Assembly (NCBI GenBank): GCA_027491845.1 | Contig: JAOZGF010000144.1 | Coordinates: forward strand, 1 to 5,716 | DNA: 5,716 nucleotides | Origin: Thermoproteota archaeon | GTDB lineage: Archaea > Korarchaeota > JAOZGF01 | Direction of reading: 5' to 3' | Part shown: positions 1-4,320 of the stretch, piece after piece | Layout of the letters: every line of letters begins with the position of its first letter | How positions within the stretch are numbered: the first letter of the stretch is position 1 | Notes under the pieces: generated by a model | What the model saw: only the letters and a program-made list of their open reading frames with translations | What the model was told of the DNA's origin: nothing | Databases searched by the model: none | Position numbers and translations under genes: made by a program

Positions 1-653
1 GTTATGTTAACGACCTCCACACCTAATTCTTTAAGCTTGCTATGAACCTCCTCTCCCAATCCAGAATCCACCAGATATATTTTTTGAACTTTCGCCAGGT
101 AAGGCTCACTAAACACTTTCATTATGGAGTCAGGAACACTGTTCCTCTTTATAAAGAGGATTGGTGAATTGTGGGTTGTAGCGATTTTTAAGGCTATCAT
201 GTGAACTGTTGTATTGTACCCGTCAACTAATACAGCTGACGTAGCGTTTCTCCACAGTGCTGCAGCCAGGTTAGCGGAGGTTTCGACACGGGTTAAACCA
301 GGTATCCTTTCTACTTCGAAGCCCATTCTCCCCAGCTTGCTTTCAATTTTAGGTGGTATAGCTGATTCATCGCCAACCAACAGGATTTTCTTTTGCCCGT
401 ATAAAAGTAATCCGTGCAACATTTTTTCTGATGATTCATCTATTTCGGAAGGAGTAAACAAAGGCAAAACAGGAATGTTCTCCTTTTGCGCGTAGGCGCT
501 AGCAATAATCCAGTCAACAGATAAATCCCCCCTCACAATTATTAAGCTGTATTTCTCGTTTTCTTGACCCAGGGAAACTGAGGTGATCATGAGGGCAACC
601 ATAAATGGAAACATGAAGAATAGTGTAAGGATCCTTTTGTTGAGGGTTCCCAC
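1..653 (-). CDS. Secreted protein with cell-wall-binding repeat 2 (CWB2)-like domains, partial
   Basis: The frame stays open from 653 to the left edge, giving 217 residues with the C-terminus missing. The N-terminus looks like a signal peptide or membrane anchor: a short NKR basic region, then a hydrophobic run at about residues 8-29 (ILTLFFMFPF onward). The rest resembles tandem CWB2 repeats (Pfam PF04122). KKILLVGDESAIP (88-100) resembles the end of one repeat. VERIPGLTRVETSANLA (114-130) matches the family's G-x-x-R-x-x-T-x-x-x-x-A signature, followed by a strand-rich segment around SAVLVDGYNTT and a second end at KIYLVDSGLG (191-200). CWB2 proteins in bacteria bind the cell wall; an archaeal copy is more likely a surface or S-layer-associated protein (inference). 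The start is GTG at 653 or TTG at 656. GGGGGAG at 668-662 lies 8 and 5 nt upstream respectively. Confidence 0.72.
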   Translation of the reverse strand, partial: MGTLNKRILTLFFMFPFMVALMITSVSLGQENEKYSLIIVRGDLSVDWIIASAYAQKENIPVLPLFTPSEIDESSEKMLHGLLLYGQKKILLVGDESAIPPKIESKLGRMGFEVERIPGLTRVETSANLAAALWRNATSAVLVDGYNTTVHMIALKIATTHNSPILFIKRNSVPDSIMKVFSEPYLAKVQKIYLVDSGLGEEVHSKLKELGVEVVNI

Positions 654-704
654 CAACTTAACTCCCCCTTTTTTAATCTTTAAGAAGGATAGCTAACAAA
701 TGAA

Positions 705-716
705 TTTAATATTTAA
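705..716 (-). promoter_or_regulatory. Candidate TATA box for the secreted CWB2-like gene
   Basis: On the minus strand this reads TTAAATATTAAA. It lies about 55 nt upstream of the GTG/TTG start, so transcription would begin near 685 and leave a leader of about 30 nt that includes the GGGGGAG ribosome-binding site. It was assigned by eye from spacing and AT content, so it is tentative. Confidence 0.35.
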
Positions 717-727
717 CATGTTTAACA

Positions 728-747
728 CTATATTAGTTAACAACTAA
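728..747 (+). promoter_or_regulatory. Candidate TATA box overlapping a perfect inverted repeat, upstream of tRNA-Arg
   Basis: CTATATTAG at 728-736 is a TATA-like element about 48 nt before the tRNA 5' end, which implies a short leader removed by RNase P. It overlaps TTAGTT-AAC-AACTAA (733-747), a perfect inverted repeat with 6-bp arms. A protein bound there would sit on the promoter of the tRNA-Arg/glycosyltransferase unit. The TATA assignment and any operator role are inference. Confidence 0.3.
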
Positions 748-778
748 AACATGAAAAAAGGGTTTGTGGAAAGGTTAA

Positions 779-864
779 GGGTCCGTGGCGTAGCCTGGAT
801 AACGCATCGGCCTGCGGACATTGTAGGAAGCCGGGGATCGCGGGTTCAAATCCCGCCGGACCCG
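779..864 (+). tRNA. tRNA-Arg (anticodon GCG) with 11-nt intron
   Basis: A complete cloverleaf can be drawn. The acceptor stem GGGTCCG (779-785) pairs with CGGACCC (857-863), with discriminator G at 864. The D stem is GCGT/ACGC, the anticodon stem TCGGC/GCCGG (one G-U pair), and the T arm GCGGG-TTCAAAT-CCCGC. The anticodon is GCG at 814-816, reading arginine CGC and CGU. CCA is not encoded. The gap between the two halves of the anticodon stem is 11 nt too long, which is explained by an intron at the canonical 37/38 site (818-828). The spliced tRNA is 75 nt. The glycosyltransferase gene starts 28 nt downstream on the same strand. Confidence 0.95.
818..828 (+). other. 11-nt intron of tRNA-Arg(GCG), position 37/38
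   Basis: The exon bases CTGC (812-815) pair with intron bases GTAG (823-826; C-G, T-A, G-T, C-G). This leaves a 3-nt bulge, GAA (827-829), against the anticodon stem and a 7-nt loop (816-822). Cutting after G817 and after A828 fits the position of cleavage in archaeal bulge-helix-bulge substrates and restores a 7-nt anticodon loop, CTGCGGA. Because the distal bulge is merged into a terminal loop, this is the relaxed bulge-helix-loop form. Confidence 0.85.
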
Positions 865-880
865 TTAACAATTAGCTTAA

Positions 881-884
881 GGAG
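881..884 (+). promoter_or_regulatory. Shine-Dalgarno site that decides the glycosyltransferase start
   Basis: GGAG lies 8 nt before the ATG at 893. Another ATG at 889 overlaps this region but is out of frame, so the SD spacing supports 893. Confidence 0.6.
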
Positions 885-892
885 CCACATGA

Positions 893-2002
893 ATGCGAAT
901 ATGCTTCATTACAAGTTACCCCCTTAAATTCGCAGGAGTAGAAGTTTATGCTTCAAAAACCGTTGAACACCTCGTGAAAAAGGGACATAAAGTACATGTA
1001 ATCACTTACTCTTACGGACAAGGTTTTCATGGAGAGAACGTTGAAGTCCTTCCAACCCTAAACGCTCCATTGTTAAGGGGGGTTTCCTTCATCCTCCACT
1101 CAACTGTGGCGATCCTGAAAAAGAAACATGTTTTCCACGTTTTAAACGCGCACATTCCCTTCACTTCAGGTTTACCCTGCGCGTTTCTCCCTAGGAAGTC
1201 CAGGCCTCCGCTTGTCATAACTTGCCATGGAACTGAGATAGCCAGGGCAACCGGAAACCCTTTCCTGAAAAAAATTTTGCTGGAAATACTGGGAAGAGCT
1301 GATCACGTGATTACGGTAAGCGATTTCTTAAAAAAGGAACTGATGAAACTCGGCTTTAAAGGAAAAGTAAGTGTTGTCCGTGGTGGAGTAGATAGAAAAC
1401 TGTTCCATGATAACATATCAAGGGAAGAAGCGGCGAAAATAATAGGTTTAAATGCAAATAGGAGGTATATTTTATTTGTTGGCGCTTTAAAGGAAAGAAA
1501 AGGGGTTTTTACACTCATTAAAGCATTCCACAGGCTTACCTCAAGCATGGAAAAGGTTTCTTTGATAATGGCGGGATCAGGTGAAGAATTAGGCGAAGTA
1601 AGGAGGCTCCTGAAAAAACTTAACTTAACCTCCCATGTTTTGTTAACAGGAAGCGTCCACTATTTTAAGCTCCCCTTCCTCTTCAGAGCATCTGACGTGT
1701 TTGTTTTTCCATCTTACTATGAAGGTTTTGGCTTGACGGCTTTGGAAGCCATGAGCTGCGGCGTCCCCGTCATATGCTCCAACATAGAGGGAATAAATGA
1801 GGTTACAGGTGACGCCGCCCTAAAATTTAACCCTGGAAACACCCATGAACTATATGAAAAGATGTTAACGTTACTGGAAAACGAGGGCTTAAGGGCAGAA
1901 TACTCATGTAAGGGAATAAATAGGGCGAAATTGTTTAGCTGGGAGAAGACAGCCAGGGAAACCCTGAAAATTTTCAGGTCAGTGCAAACTGACACAAAGT
2001 AA
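893..2002 (+). CDS. GT4-family glycosyltransferase (GT-B fold)
   Basis: This is a 369-residue protein of usual length for family 4. It transfers a sugar from a nucleotide-sugar donor and is expected to act on the cytoplasmic side of the membrane. The N-terminal half begins MRICFITSYP and has a glycine-containing acceptor-side loop (FAGVEVYA, 13-20), then THIS-type strand landmarks leading to CHGTE (111-115). The linker region has the GGVD motif (164-167). The C-terminal donor domain has FVGALKERKG (195-204), with a basic pair typical of phosphate binding, AGSGEE (227-232), and the E-x7-E signature (E277 and E285 in YYEGFGLTALEAM). There is no membrane segment. Acceptor and sugar cannot be read from sequence. 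The divergent secreted protein makes surface glycosylation possible, but that is inference. The gene probably shares the tRNA-Arg promoter. Confidence 0.93.
   Translation: MRICFITSYPLKFAGVEVYASKTVEHLVKKGHKVHVITYSYGQGFHGENVEVLPTLNAPLLRGVSFILHSTVAILKKKHVFHVLNAHIPFTSGLPCAFLPRKSRPPLVITCHGTEIARATGNPFLKKILLEILGRADHVITVSDFLKKELMKLGFKGKVSVVRGGVDRKLFHDNISREEAAKIIGLNANRRYILFVGALKERKGVFTLIKAFHRLTSSMEKVSLIMAGSGEELGEVRRLLKKLNLTSHVLLTGSVHYFKLPFLFRASDVFVFPSYYEGFGLTALEAMSCGVPVICSNIEGINEVTGDAALKFNPGNTHELYEKMLTLLENEGLRAEYSCKGINRAKLFSWEKTARETLKIFRSVQTDTK
1963..1978. repeat. Perfect 16-bp palindrome inside the 3' end of the glycosyltransferase gene
   Basis: CCTGAAAATTTTCAGG is identical to its own reverse complement. 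It lies in the last dozen or so codons of the glycosyltransferase and 35 nt beyond the stop of the convergent NusA-like gene. It could contribute to 3'-end formation of the minus-strand transcript, or be chance in coding DNA. Confidence 0.6.
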
Positions 2003-2012
2003 CTTCAAGCTT

Positions 2013-2513
2013 TCACATGGATTCAATTACTATTTTTTGACCTGTTAACTTCTCGATTATCTCAACGATCTTAGGAATCTTCCTTTCAATTTTGTCATAA
2101 TCCTTTTTTTTAACTATCGCCTTAACGAAGCTTAGGCCTCCTGGGTAATAAACCCTGTTTATCCCCAATGTTTTAACTGGAATTAACTCCCTTATCATTT
2201 GCGTCTTATCGTCAGTTTTCTCTATTACCTTTACTTTTTTCTTAAGGCTTCTCTCAATATGCTTAATAATCCTCCTGTCTGAAAAAAGTATGTTTGCACC
2301 CCCCTTCCCCACAATAACATAAACATGGTTGTTTTCGTTTAAAACCCTGTGAAAGACAATGTCGTTGAGCGAAGAAAATTTCTTGCTTAACTCCAAGAGG
2401 GTTTGTGAGAGTTTGAGGTCTAACTCGGAAAAACCTTCTTTTTCAAGTTTCTCTTGACATTTCAAGCACAGTACTCCGCTTTTAACGCAGAAAAGACAGA
2501 AAGGCAGTTTCAC
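2013..2513 (-). CDS. Archaeal NusA-like KH-domain protein with N-terminal zinc finger
   Basis: This 166-residue protein has a zinc knuckle at the N-terminus (C6, C9, C16, C19; spacing CxxC-x6-CxxC), a helical segment (29-48), and two KH-like regions at about 52-98 and 110-165. This order matches the archaeal family usually annotated as NusA-like transcription elongation factor; a role in elongation or RNA binding is by family only. The GKGG at 69-72 appears to sit in the strand before the helix. At the place where the KH GxxG loop is expected (before RIIKHIERSL) the sequence reads FSDRR, so the nucleic-acid loop looks degenerate. The start is GTG at 2513 with GGAGG at 2525-2521, 7 nt upstream; in-frame stops lie just before it. 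It lies 40 nt after a small winged-helix gene on the same strand, probably an operon. Confidence 0.82.
   Translation of the reverse strand: MKLPFCLFCVKSGVLCLKCQEKLEKEGFSELDLKLSQTLLELSKKFSSLNDIVFHRVLNENNHVYVIVGKGGANILFSDRRIIKHIERSLKKKVKVIEKTDDKTQMIRELIPVKTLGINRVYYPGGLSFVKAIVKKKDYDKIERKIPKIVEIIEKLTGQKIVIESM
2033..2038 (+). terminator. T6 tract, candidate terminator for the glycosyltransferase transcript
   Basis: Six consecutive T residues lie on the plus strand 31 nt after the glycosyltransferase stop, inside the 3' end of the convergent gene. Archaeal RNA polymerase commonly terminates at T tracts. No stable hairpin precedes it. Confidence 0.4.
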
Positions 2514-2553
2514 TTGAGGGCCTCCGACTTACTAGCCATATGTTTGAGTAAAG

Positions 2554-2763
2554 CTAAACCTTTTTAACTTTATAGAATTTATATCCACCTCGATTGAATG
2601 CCTCTACTTTTCCCTCCTTAACAAGTTCATCCAAGATCTTTAACACTTCAAGGGGTTCCACGTTTAAAATTTTAATTATCTTCCTTGAATGAATAATTTC
2701 CCTTTCACTTATTATGTTAAGAACTTCTTCTTTAAGCTTTGCAAGGATCTCCCTTTTCTCCAT
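2554..2763 (-). CDS. Small winged-helix DNA-binding protein
   Basis: This is a 69-residue, highly charged protein. It has a helical N-terminus (EKREILAKLKEEVLNIISE, 2-20), a helix-turn-helix-like stretch (IHSRKIIKILNVEPLEVLKILDEL, about 24-47) with the pattern of a recognition helix, and a possible wing hairpin (GKVEAFNRGGYKFYKV, 51-66). The fold resembles the archaeal small winged-helix families; no specific family or target is recognised. ATG at 2763 is the only possible start, because an in-frame TGA lies two codons upstream. The purine run AAGGGAG directly abuts the ATG, too close for a normal Shine-Dalgarno. With a TATA box about 22 nt upstream, a leaderless or nearly leaderless mRNA is likely. 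It is first in a probable operon with the NusA-like gene. Confidence 0.75.
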   Translation of the reverse strand: MEKREILAKLKEEVLNIISEREIIHSRKIIKILNVEPLEVLKILDELVKEGKVEAFNRGGYKFYKVKKV

Positions 2764-2780
2764 CTCCCTTCACTTATTCC

Positions 2781-2788
2781 TTTTTAAA
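2781..2788 (-). promoter_or_regulatory. Candidate TATA box for the winged-helix/NusA-like operon
   Basis: TTTAAAAA on the minus strand is centred about 22 nt upstream of the ATG at 2763, close to the spacing expected if transcription begins at or next to the start codon. A second AT-rich element (TATTTTAAAG, about 2805-2796) lies further upstream as an alternative. Confidence 0.45.
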
Positions 2789-2815
2789 CCCTAACCTTTA
2801 AAATAAGGTGGCTAG

Positions 2816-2825
2816 AATATAAAAG
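2816..2825 (+). promoter_or_regulatory. TATA box for rpl40e
   Basis: AATATAAAAG is a strong archaeal-type TATA element. It predicts a transcription start near 2846 and a leader of about 30 nt that carries the rpl40e ribosome-binding site. It shares the divergent intergenic region with the winged-helix operon promoter. Confidence 0.55.
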
Positions 2826-2877
2826 GGGAAAGGGAAAAACATGTCTATGAATCCCTTAAACCAAAAGAGGGTGCCAT

Positions 2878-3042
2878 ATGCCTATAACAGATCCCTTATT
2901 AAAGGAAATAGCTTCAAGCCACTTGCTCTATCATAAAATATGTAGGAAATGTGGGGCTAGAAACGCTCCGAAAGCAACAAAATGCCGTAAATGCAGGAGC
3001 AAAAACCTCAGATGGAAAAGAAGGGCAATTGGCAGAAGATAA
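2878..3042 (+). CDS. rpl40e: Ribosomal protein eL40 (L40e)
   Basis: This is a 54-residue basic protein beginning MPITDPLLKEIASSH, a component of the large ribosomal subunit. Four cysteines (C22, C25, C36, C39; CxxC-x10-CxxC) form the zinc ribbon. Signature segments KICRKCGARNAPKATKC (20-36) and RKCRSKNLR (37-45) match the archaeal/eukaryotic L40 family, where eukaryotes make it as a ubiquitin fusion; here it stands alone, as usual in archaea. A purine-rich GAGGGTG (2867-2873) lies 4 nt before the ATG. The C-terminus continues past the family core as WKRRAIGRR (46-54). The gene is a single-gene unit transcribed divergently from the winged-helix operon. Confidence 0.95.
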   Translation: MPITDPLLKEIASSHLLYHKICRKCGARNAPKATKCRKCRSKNLRWKRRAIGRR

Positions 3043-3048
3043 TTAATG

Positions 3049-3053
3049 TTTTT
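3049..3053 (+). terminator. T5 tract, possible terminator of rpl40e
   Basis: Five T residues start 6 nt after the rpl40e stop codon. The spacing is plausible for archaeal T-tract termination, but the tract is short. Confidence 0.3.
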
Positions 3054-3058
3054 AATGG

Positions 3059-3095
3059 GTGTTCGGCGGCTGAAGCCGCAGCTGGCCTTCCCTCT
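3059..3095. other. GC-rich foldable island between rpl40e and tRNA-Val
   Basis: This short stretch is strikingly GC-rich compared with the AT-rich sequence on both sides. On the plus strand it can fold two exclusive ways: GCGGC-TGAA-GCCGC (3066-3079), a 5-bp stem with a tetraloop, or CGGCTG (3067-3072) with CAGCTG (3079-3084) around a 6-nt loop, extendable by GG/CC with a bulge. No box C/D or H/ACA consensus was found. It could be a structured 3' UTR, a terminator element or a small RNA; function unknown. Confidence 0.4.
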
Positions 3096-3110
3096 CCTAA
3101 ACTTTGATTA

Positions 3111-3129
3111 AAACTTTAGTTGGAAGTTT
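3111..3129. repeat. Inverted repeat at the 3' side of tRNA-Val
   Basis: AAACTT (3111-3116) and AAGTTT (3124-3129) are perfect inverted arms around a 7-nt loop, starting 3 nt beyond the tRNA-Val 3' end on the minus strand. On the minus strand the hairpin is followed directly by a TTTT-containing stretch (3111-3108), a plausible 3'-end element for the tRNA precursor. Confidence 0.35.
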
Positions 3130-3131
3130 AA

Positions 3132-3215
3132 TGGGCCGGGTGGGGTTTGAACCCACGGCCTCCGCCTTTTCCTGTTCAACGTGAAGGCGGCGTCATACCC
3201 CTAGACCACCGGCCC
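3132..3215 (-). tRNA. tRNA-Val (anticodon CAC) with a probable 12-nt intron
   Basis: On the minus strand the acceptor GGGCCGG (3215-3209) pairs with CCGGCCC (3139-3133), with discriminator A at 3132. The T arm is GTGGG-TTCAAAC-CCCAC, the D stem GTC/GAC, and the anticodon stem CCGCC (3190-3186) with GGCGG (3166-3162). The segment between the anticodon-stem halves is 19 nt instead of 7, so it contains 12 extra nucleotides. Reading T32 T33 gives anticodon CAC (3183-3181), valine GTG. The variable loop is 5 nt. CCA is not encoded. Spliced length would be 72 nt. The overall body (GGGCCGGTGGTCTAG onward) has the look of archaeal valine tRNAs. Confidence 0.93.
3168..3179 (-). other. Probable 12-nt intron of tRNA-Val(CAC)
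   Basis: Placed at 37/38, the intron would be TTGAACAGGAAA, leaving the loop TTCACG plus A38. The splice motif is weak: exon TTC (32-34) can pair with intron GGA (with one U-G pair) beside a 3-nt AAA bulge, but the fourth pair would be A-A. A competing hairpin, TTCA with TGAA around CGT, is stronger. The insertion length is certain; the exact boundaries can shift by one or two bases. Confidence 0.65.
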
Positions 3216-3275
3216 CCCTTTAAACTCCAAGGTTCTTCCTGTATCCCAAGAAATTAGTAAAAAAATTAGGCTTCA

Positions 3276-3283
3276 TTTATAAA
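3276..3283. promoter_or_regulatory. Symmetric TATA box shared by tRNA-Val and the PRC-barrel/PAC2 operon
   Basis: TTTATAAA is self-complementary. Its centre is about 23 nt before the ATG at 3303 on the plus strand, which fits a leaderless mRNA, and about 65 nt before the tRNA-Val 5' end on the minus strand, which would give a leader of roughly 40 nt. It is the best TATA element in this divergent gap for either direction. Confidence 0.5.
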
Positions 3284-3302
3284 GACTTGAAACGTAATTT
3301 AA

Positions 3303-3653
3303 ATGTTTACTGATAAAACAGTAATTGGTGCCCCACACATGAAATTACCCGCTGGGAAACTAAGCATGAAACCCGTTATAAGCGACAAAGGCTATTCAAT
3401 AGGTTATTTGAGGGATTTAATCATTGATGAAACAAGTGGAAGGATCCTGTACCTACTCTGTGAACCCCCTGGCGAGTCAGATGAGTCCTATACTCAGTCG
3501 ATCGAATCCATTCCTAAAACAAGTGAAGGCTTGCTCCTCATACCTGCAAGCGCAGTTAAATCAATTAGCGGCATGATTCTTATCGAAGAAAGGGTTCTGA
3601 GGATCTTTTTAATGAAAAAAGGAGTAAAATCAATGCAGCAAATTGAGGATTAG
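3303..3653 (+). CDS. PRC-barrel domain protein
   Basis: This is a 116-residue protein. The segment MKPVISDKGYSIGYLRDLIIDETSGRILYL splits into the first strands of a PRC barrel at 22-51 (KPVIS, G-x-x-I-G-x-L-x-D, then GRILYLL), closing with LLLIPASAVKSISGMILI (77-94). PRC barrels are small beta-barrel protein-interaction modules; archaeal members include cell-division partners, but this copy cannot be assigned to one. About 20 extra residues rich in S, E and T (56-75) lie between the two halves. The C-terminal tail (95-116) is charged. There is no Shine-Dalgarno before ATG 3303, but a TATA box sits at leaderless spacing. Internal ATGs at codons 13 and 22 also lack ribosome-binding sites. It is translationally coupled to the PAC2 gene that follows. 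Confidence 0.8.
   Translation: MFTDKTVIGAPHMKLPAGKLSMKPVISDKGYSIGYLRDLIIDETSGRILYLLCEPPGESDESYTQSIESIPKTSEGLLLIPASAVKSISGMILIEERVLRIFLMKKGVKSMQQIED
3645..3650 (+). promoter_or_regulatory. Ribosome-binding site for the PAC2-family gene, inside the upstream gene
   Basis: GAGGAT forms part of the last codons of the PRC-barrel gene and lies 6 nt before the ATG at 3657. Its placement supports this start and suggests that the two proteins are translated from one mRNA. Confidence 0.6.
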
Positions 3654-3656
3654 AAA

Positions 3657-4307
3657 ATGGAGATTAAGATAAGGAAATACATGGACAGGGATCCGAGAGG
3701 AGTTAGGCTCGTTGAAGGGCTTCCAGGCATAGGGCTAGTTGGAAACATGGCTGTAAGTTACCTTATAGACACCCTAAACCCACCGTTATACGCGAAAATA
3801 TATCTTCCATCCCTTCAAAACTTTGTTTTCGTAAGCCATGACTCAACGATTTCTGTGCCCTCACTTGACTTTTACTTGGTTAACAGTTCAAAAAAACCAC
3901 TATTGTTGCTTTACGGAGAATTTCAAGCAAACACTCACTTGGAACAATACAGGTTAACCACGGTTCTTTTAGATTTTGTTTCAAAGCTTTCCCCTGAGCT
4001 CATCATTACTTTAGGAGGTTATTCTACACCTGACGTCGGAAATCCTCCTAGGGTGTATTATGCCGTTAACCATGAAAGATTACTTAGCCGTTTTTCAGGG
4101 CTTAGAGCCATAAAGATGAAAGGAATTATTTCCGGACAAACAGGCTTGATAATTGGCTTGGCTAGACACATTGGAATAGATGGGGTTTGCTTCTTGGCTG
4201 AGACAAGCGGGAAAGTCTATCCCGATTTAAGGGCAGCTAAGTCACTTTTAGAGGTTCTTTCAGAAATATTGGAAATCAAACTTGACCTGAGCAAGCTTAG
4301 AAAGTAG
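3657..4307 (+). CDS. PAC2-family protein, probable proteasome-assembly chaperone (PbaB-like)
   Basis: This 216-residue protein has the usual archaeal PAC2 length. Hallmarks are GLPGIGLVGNMAV (21-33), GGYS (120-123) in the central sheet, the GLIIGLA strand (163-169), AETSG (181-185) and the terminal PDLRAAKSLLEVL helix (189-201) followed by IKLDLSKL. Family members in archaea and eukaryotes assist assembly of the 20S proteasome alpha ring. Some chaperones dock through a C-terminal HbYX motif; this one ends KLRK and has none, so proteasome binding is not shown by the sequence. The start lies 3 nt after the PRC-barrel stop, so the two are likely co-translated and may work together (inference). 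The tandem repeats after its stop may mark the transcript end. Confidence 0.9.
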   Translation: MEIKIRKYMDRDPRGVRLVEGLPGIGLVGNMAVSYLIDTLNPPLYAKIYLPSLQNFVFVSHDSTISVPSLDFYLVNSSKKPLLLLYGEFQANTHLEQYRLTTVLLDFVSKLSPELIITLGGYSTPDVGNPPRVYYAVNHERLLSRFSGLRAIKMKGIISGQTGLIIGLARHIGIDGVCFLAETSGKVYPDLRAAKSLLEVLSEILEIKLDLSKLRK

Positions 4308-4310
4308 TTT

Positions 4311-4317
4311 AAAAAAA
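4311..4317 (-). terminator. T7 tract, candidate terminator of the Lsm gene
   Basis: Seven A residues on the plus strand read as T7 on the minus strand, 44 nt beyond the Lsm stop codon. They follow the hairpin-capable tandem repeat (4321-4354) in the direction of transcription, an arrangement like an intrinsic terminator. Confidence 0.45.
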
Positions 4318-4320
4318 GAA

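Noticed and set aside
214..495. 93-codon plus-strand frame inside the CWB2-like gene
   Set aside because: The opposite strand encodes a signal peptide and CWB2-like repeats; this frame is serine-rich, lacks a ribosome-binding site and shows no domain.
1027..1995. Three minus-strand frames (1027-1218, 1303-1548, 1717-1995) within the glycosyltransferase
   Set aside because: All are antisense to a complete GT4 protein with intact motifs and have no supporting signals of their own.
2537..2539. ATG upstream of the NusA-like GTG start as an alternative start
   Set aside because: It is out of frame, and in-frame TAG and TAA codons lie just upstream of the GTG, which has GGAGG at good spacing.
2841..2936. 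Short plus-strand frame from ATG 2841 overlapping the start of rpl40e
   Set aside because: It ends inside rpl40e in another frame, has no conserved features and probably lies in the rpl40e leader; rpl40e itself has its own SD and start.
3043..3131. Box C/D or H/ACA guide RNA after rpl40e
   Set aside because: A CTGA is present, but no C box (RTGATGA) and no ACA box at suitable spacing were found on either strand.
3162..3190. Reading the anticodon as TTC (tRNA-Glu) instead of CAC
   Set aside because: The stem CCGCC/GGCGG fixes T32 and T33, so positions 34-36 are CAC; the tRNA body also looks like valine tRNAs.
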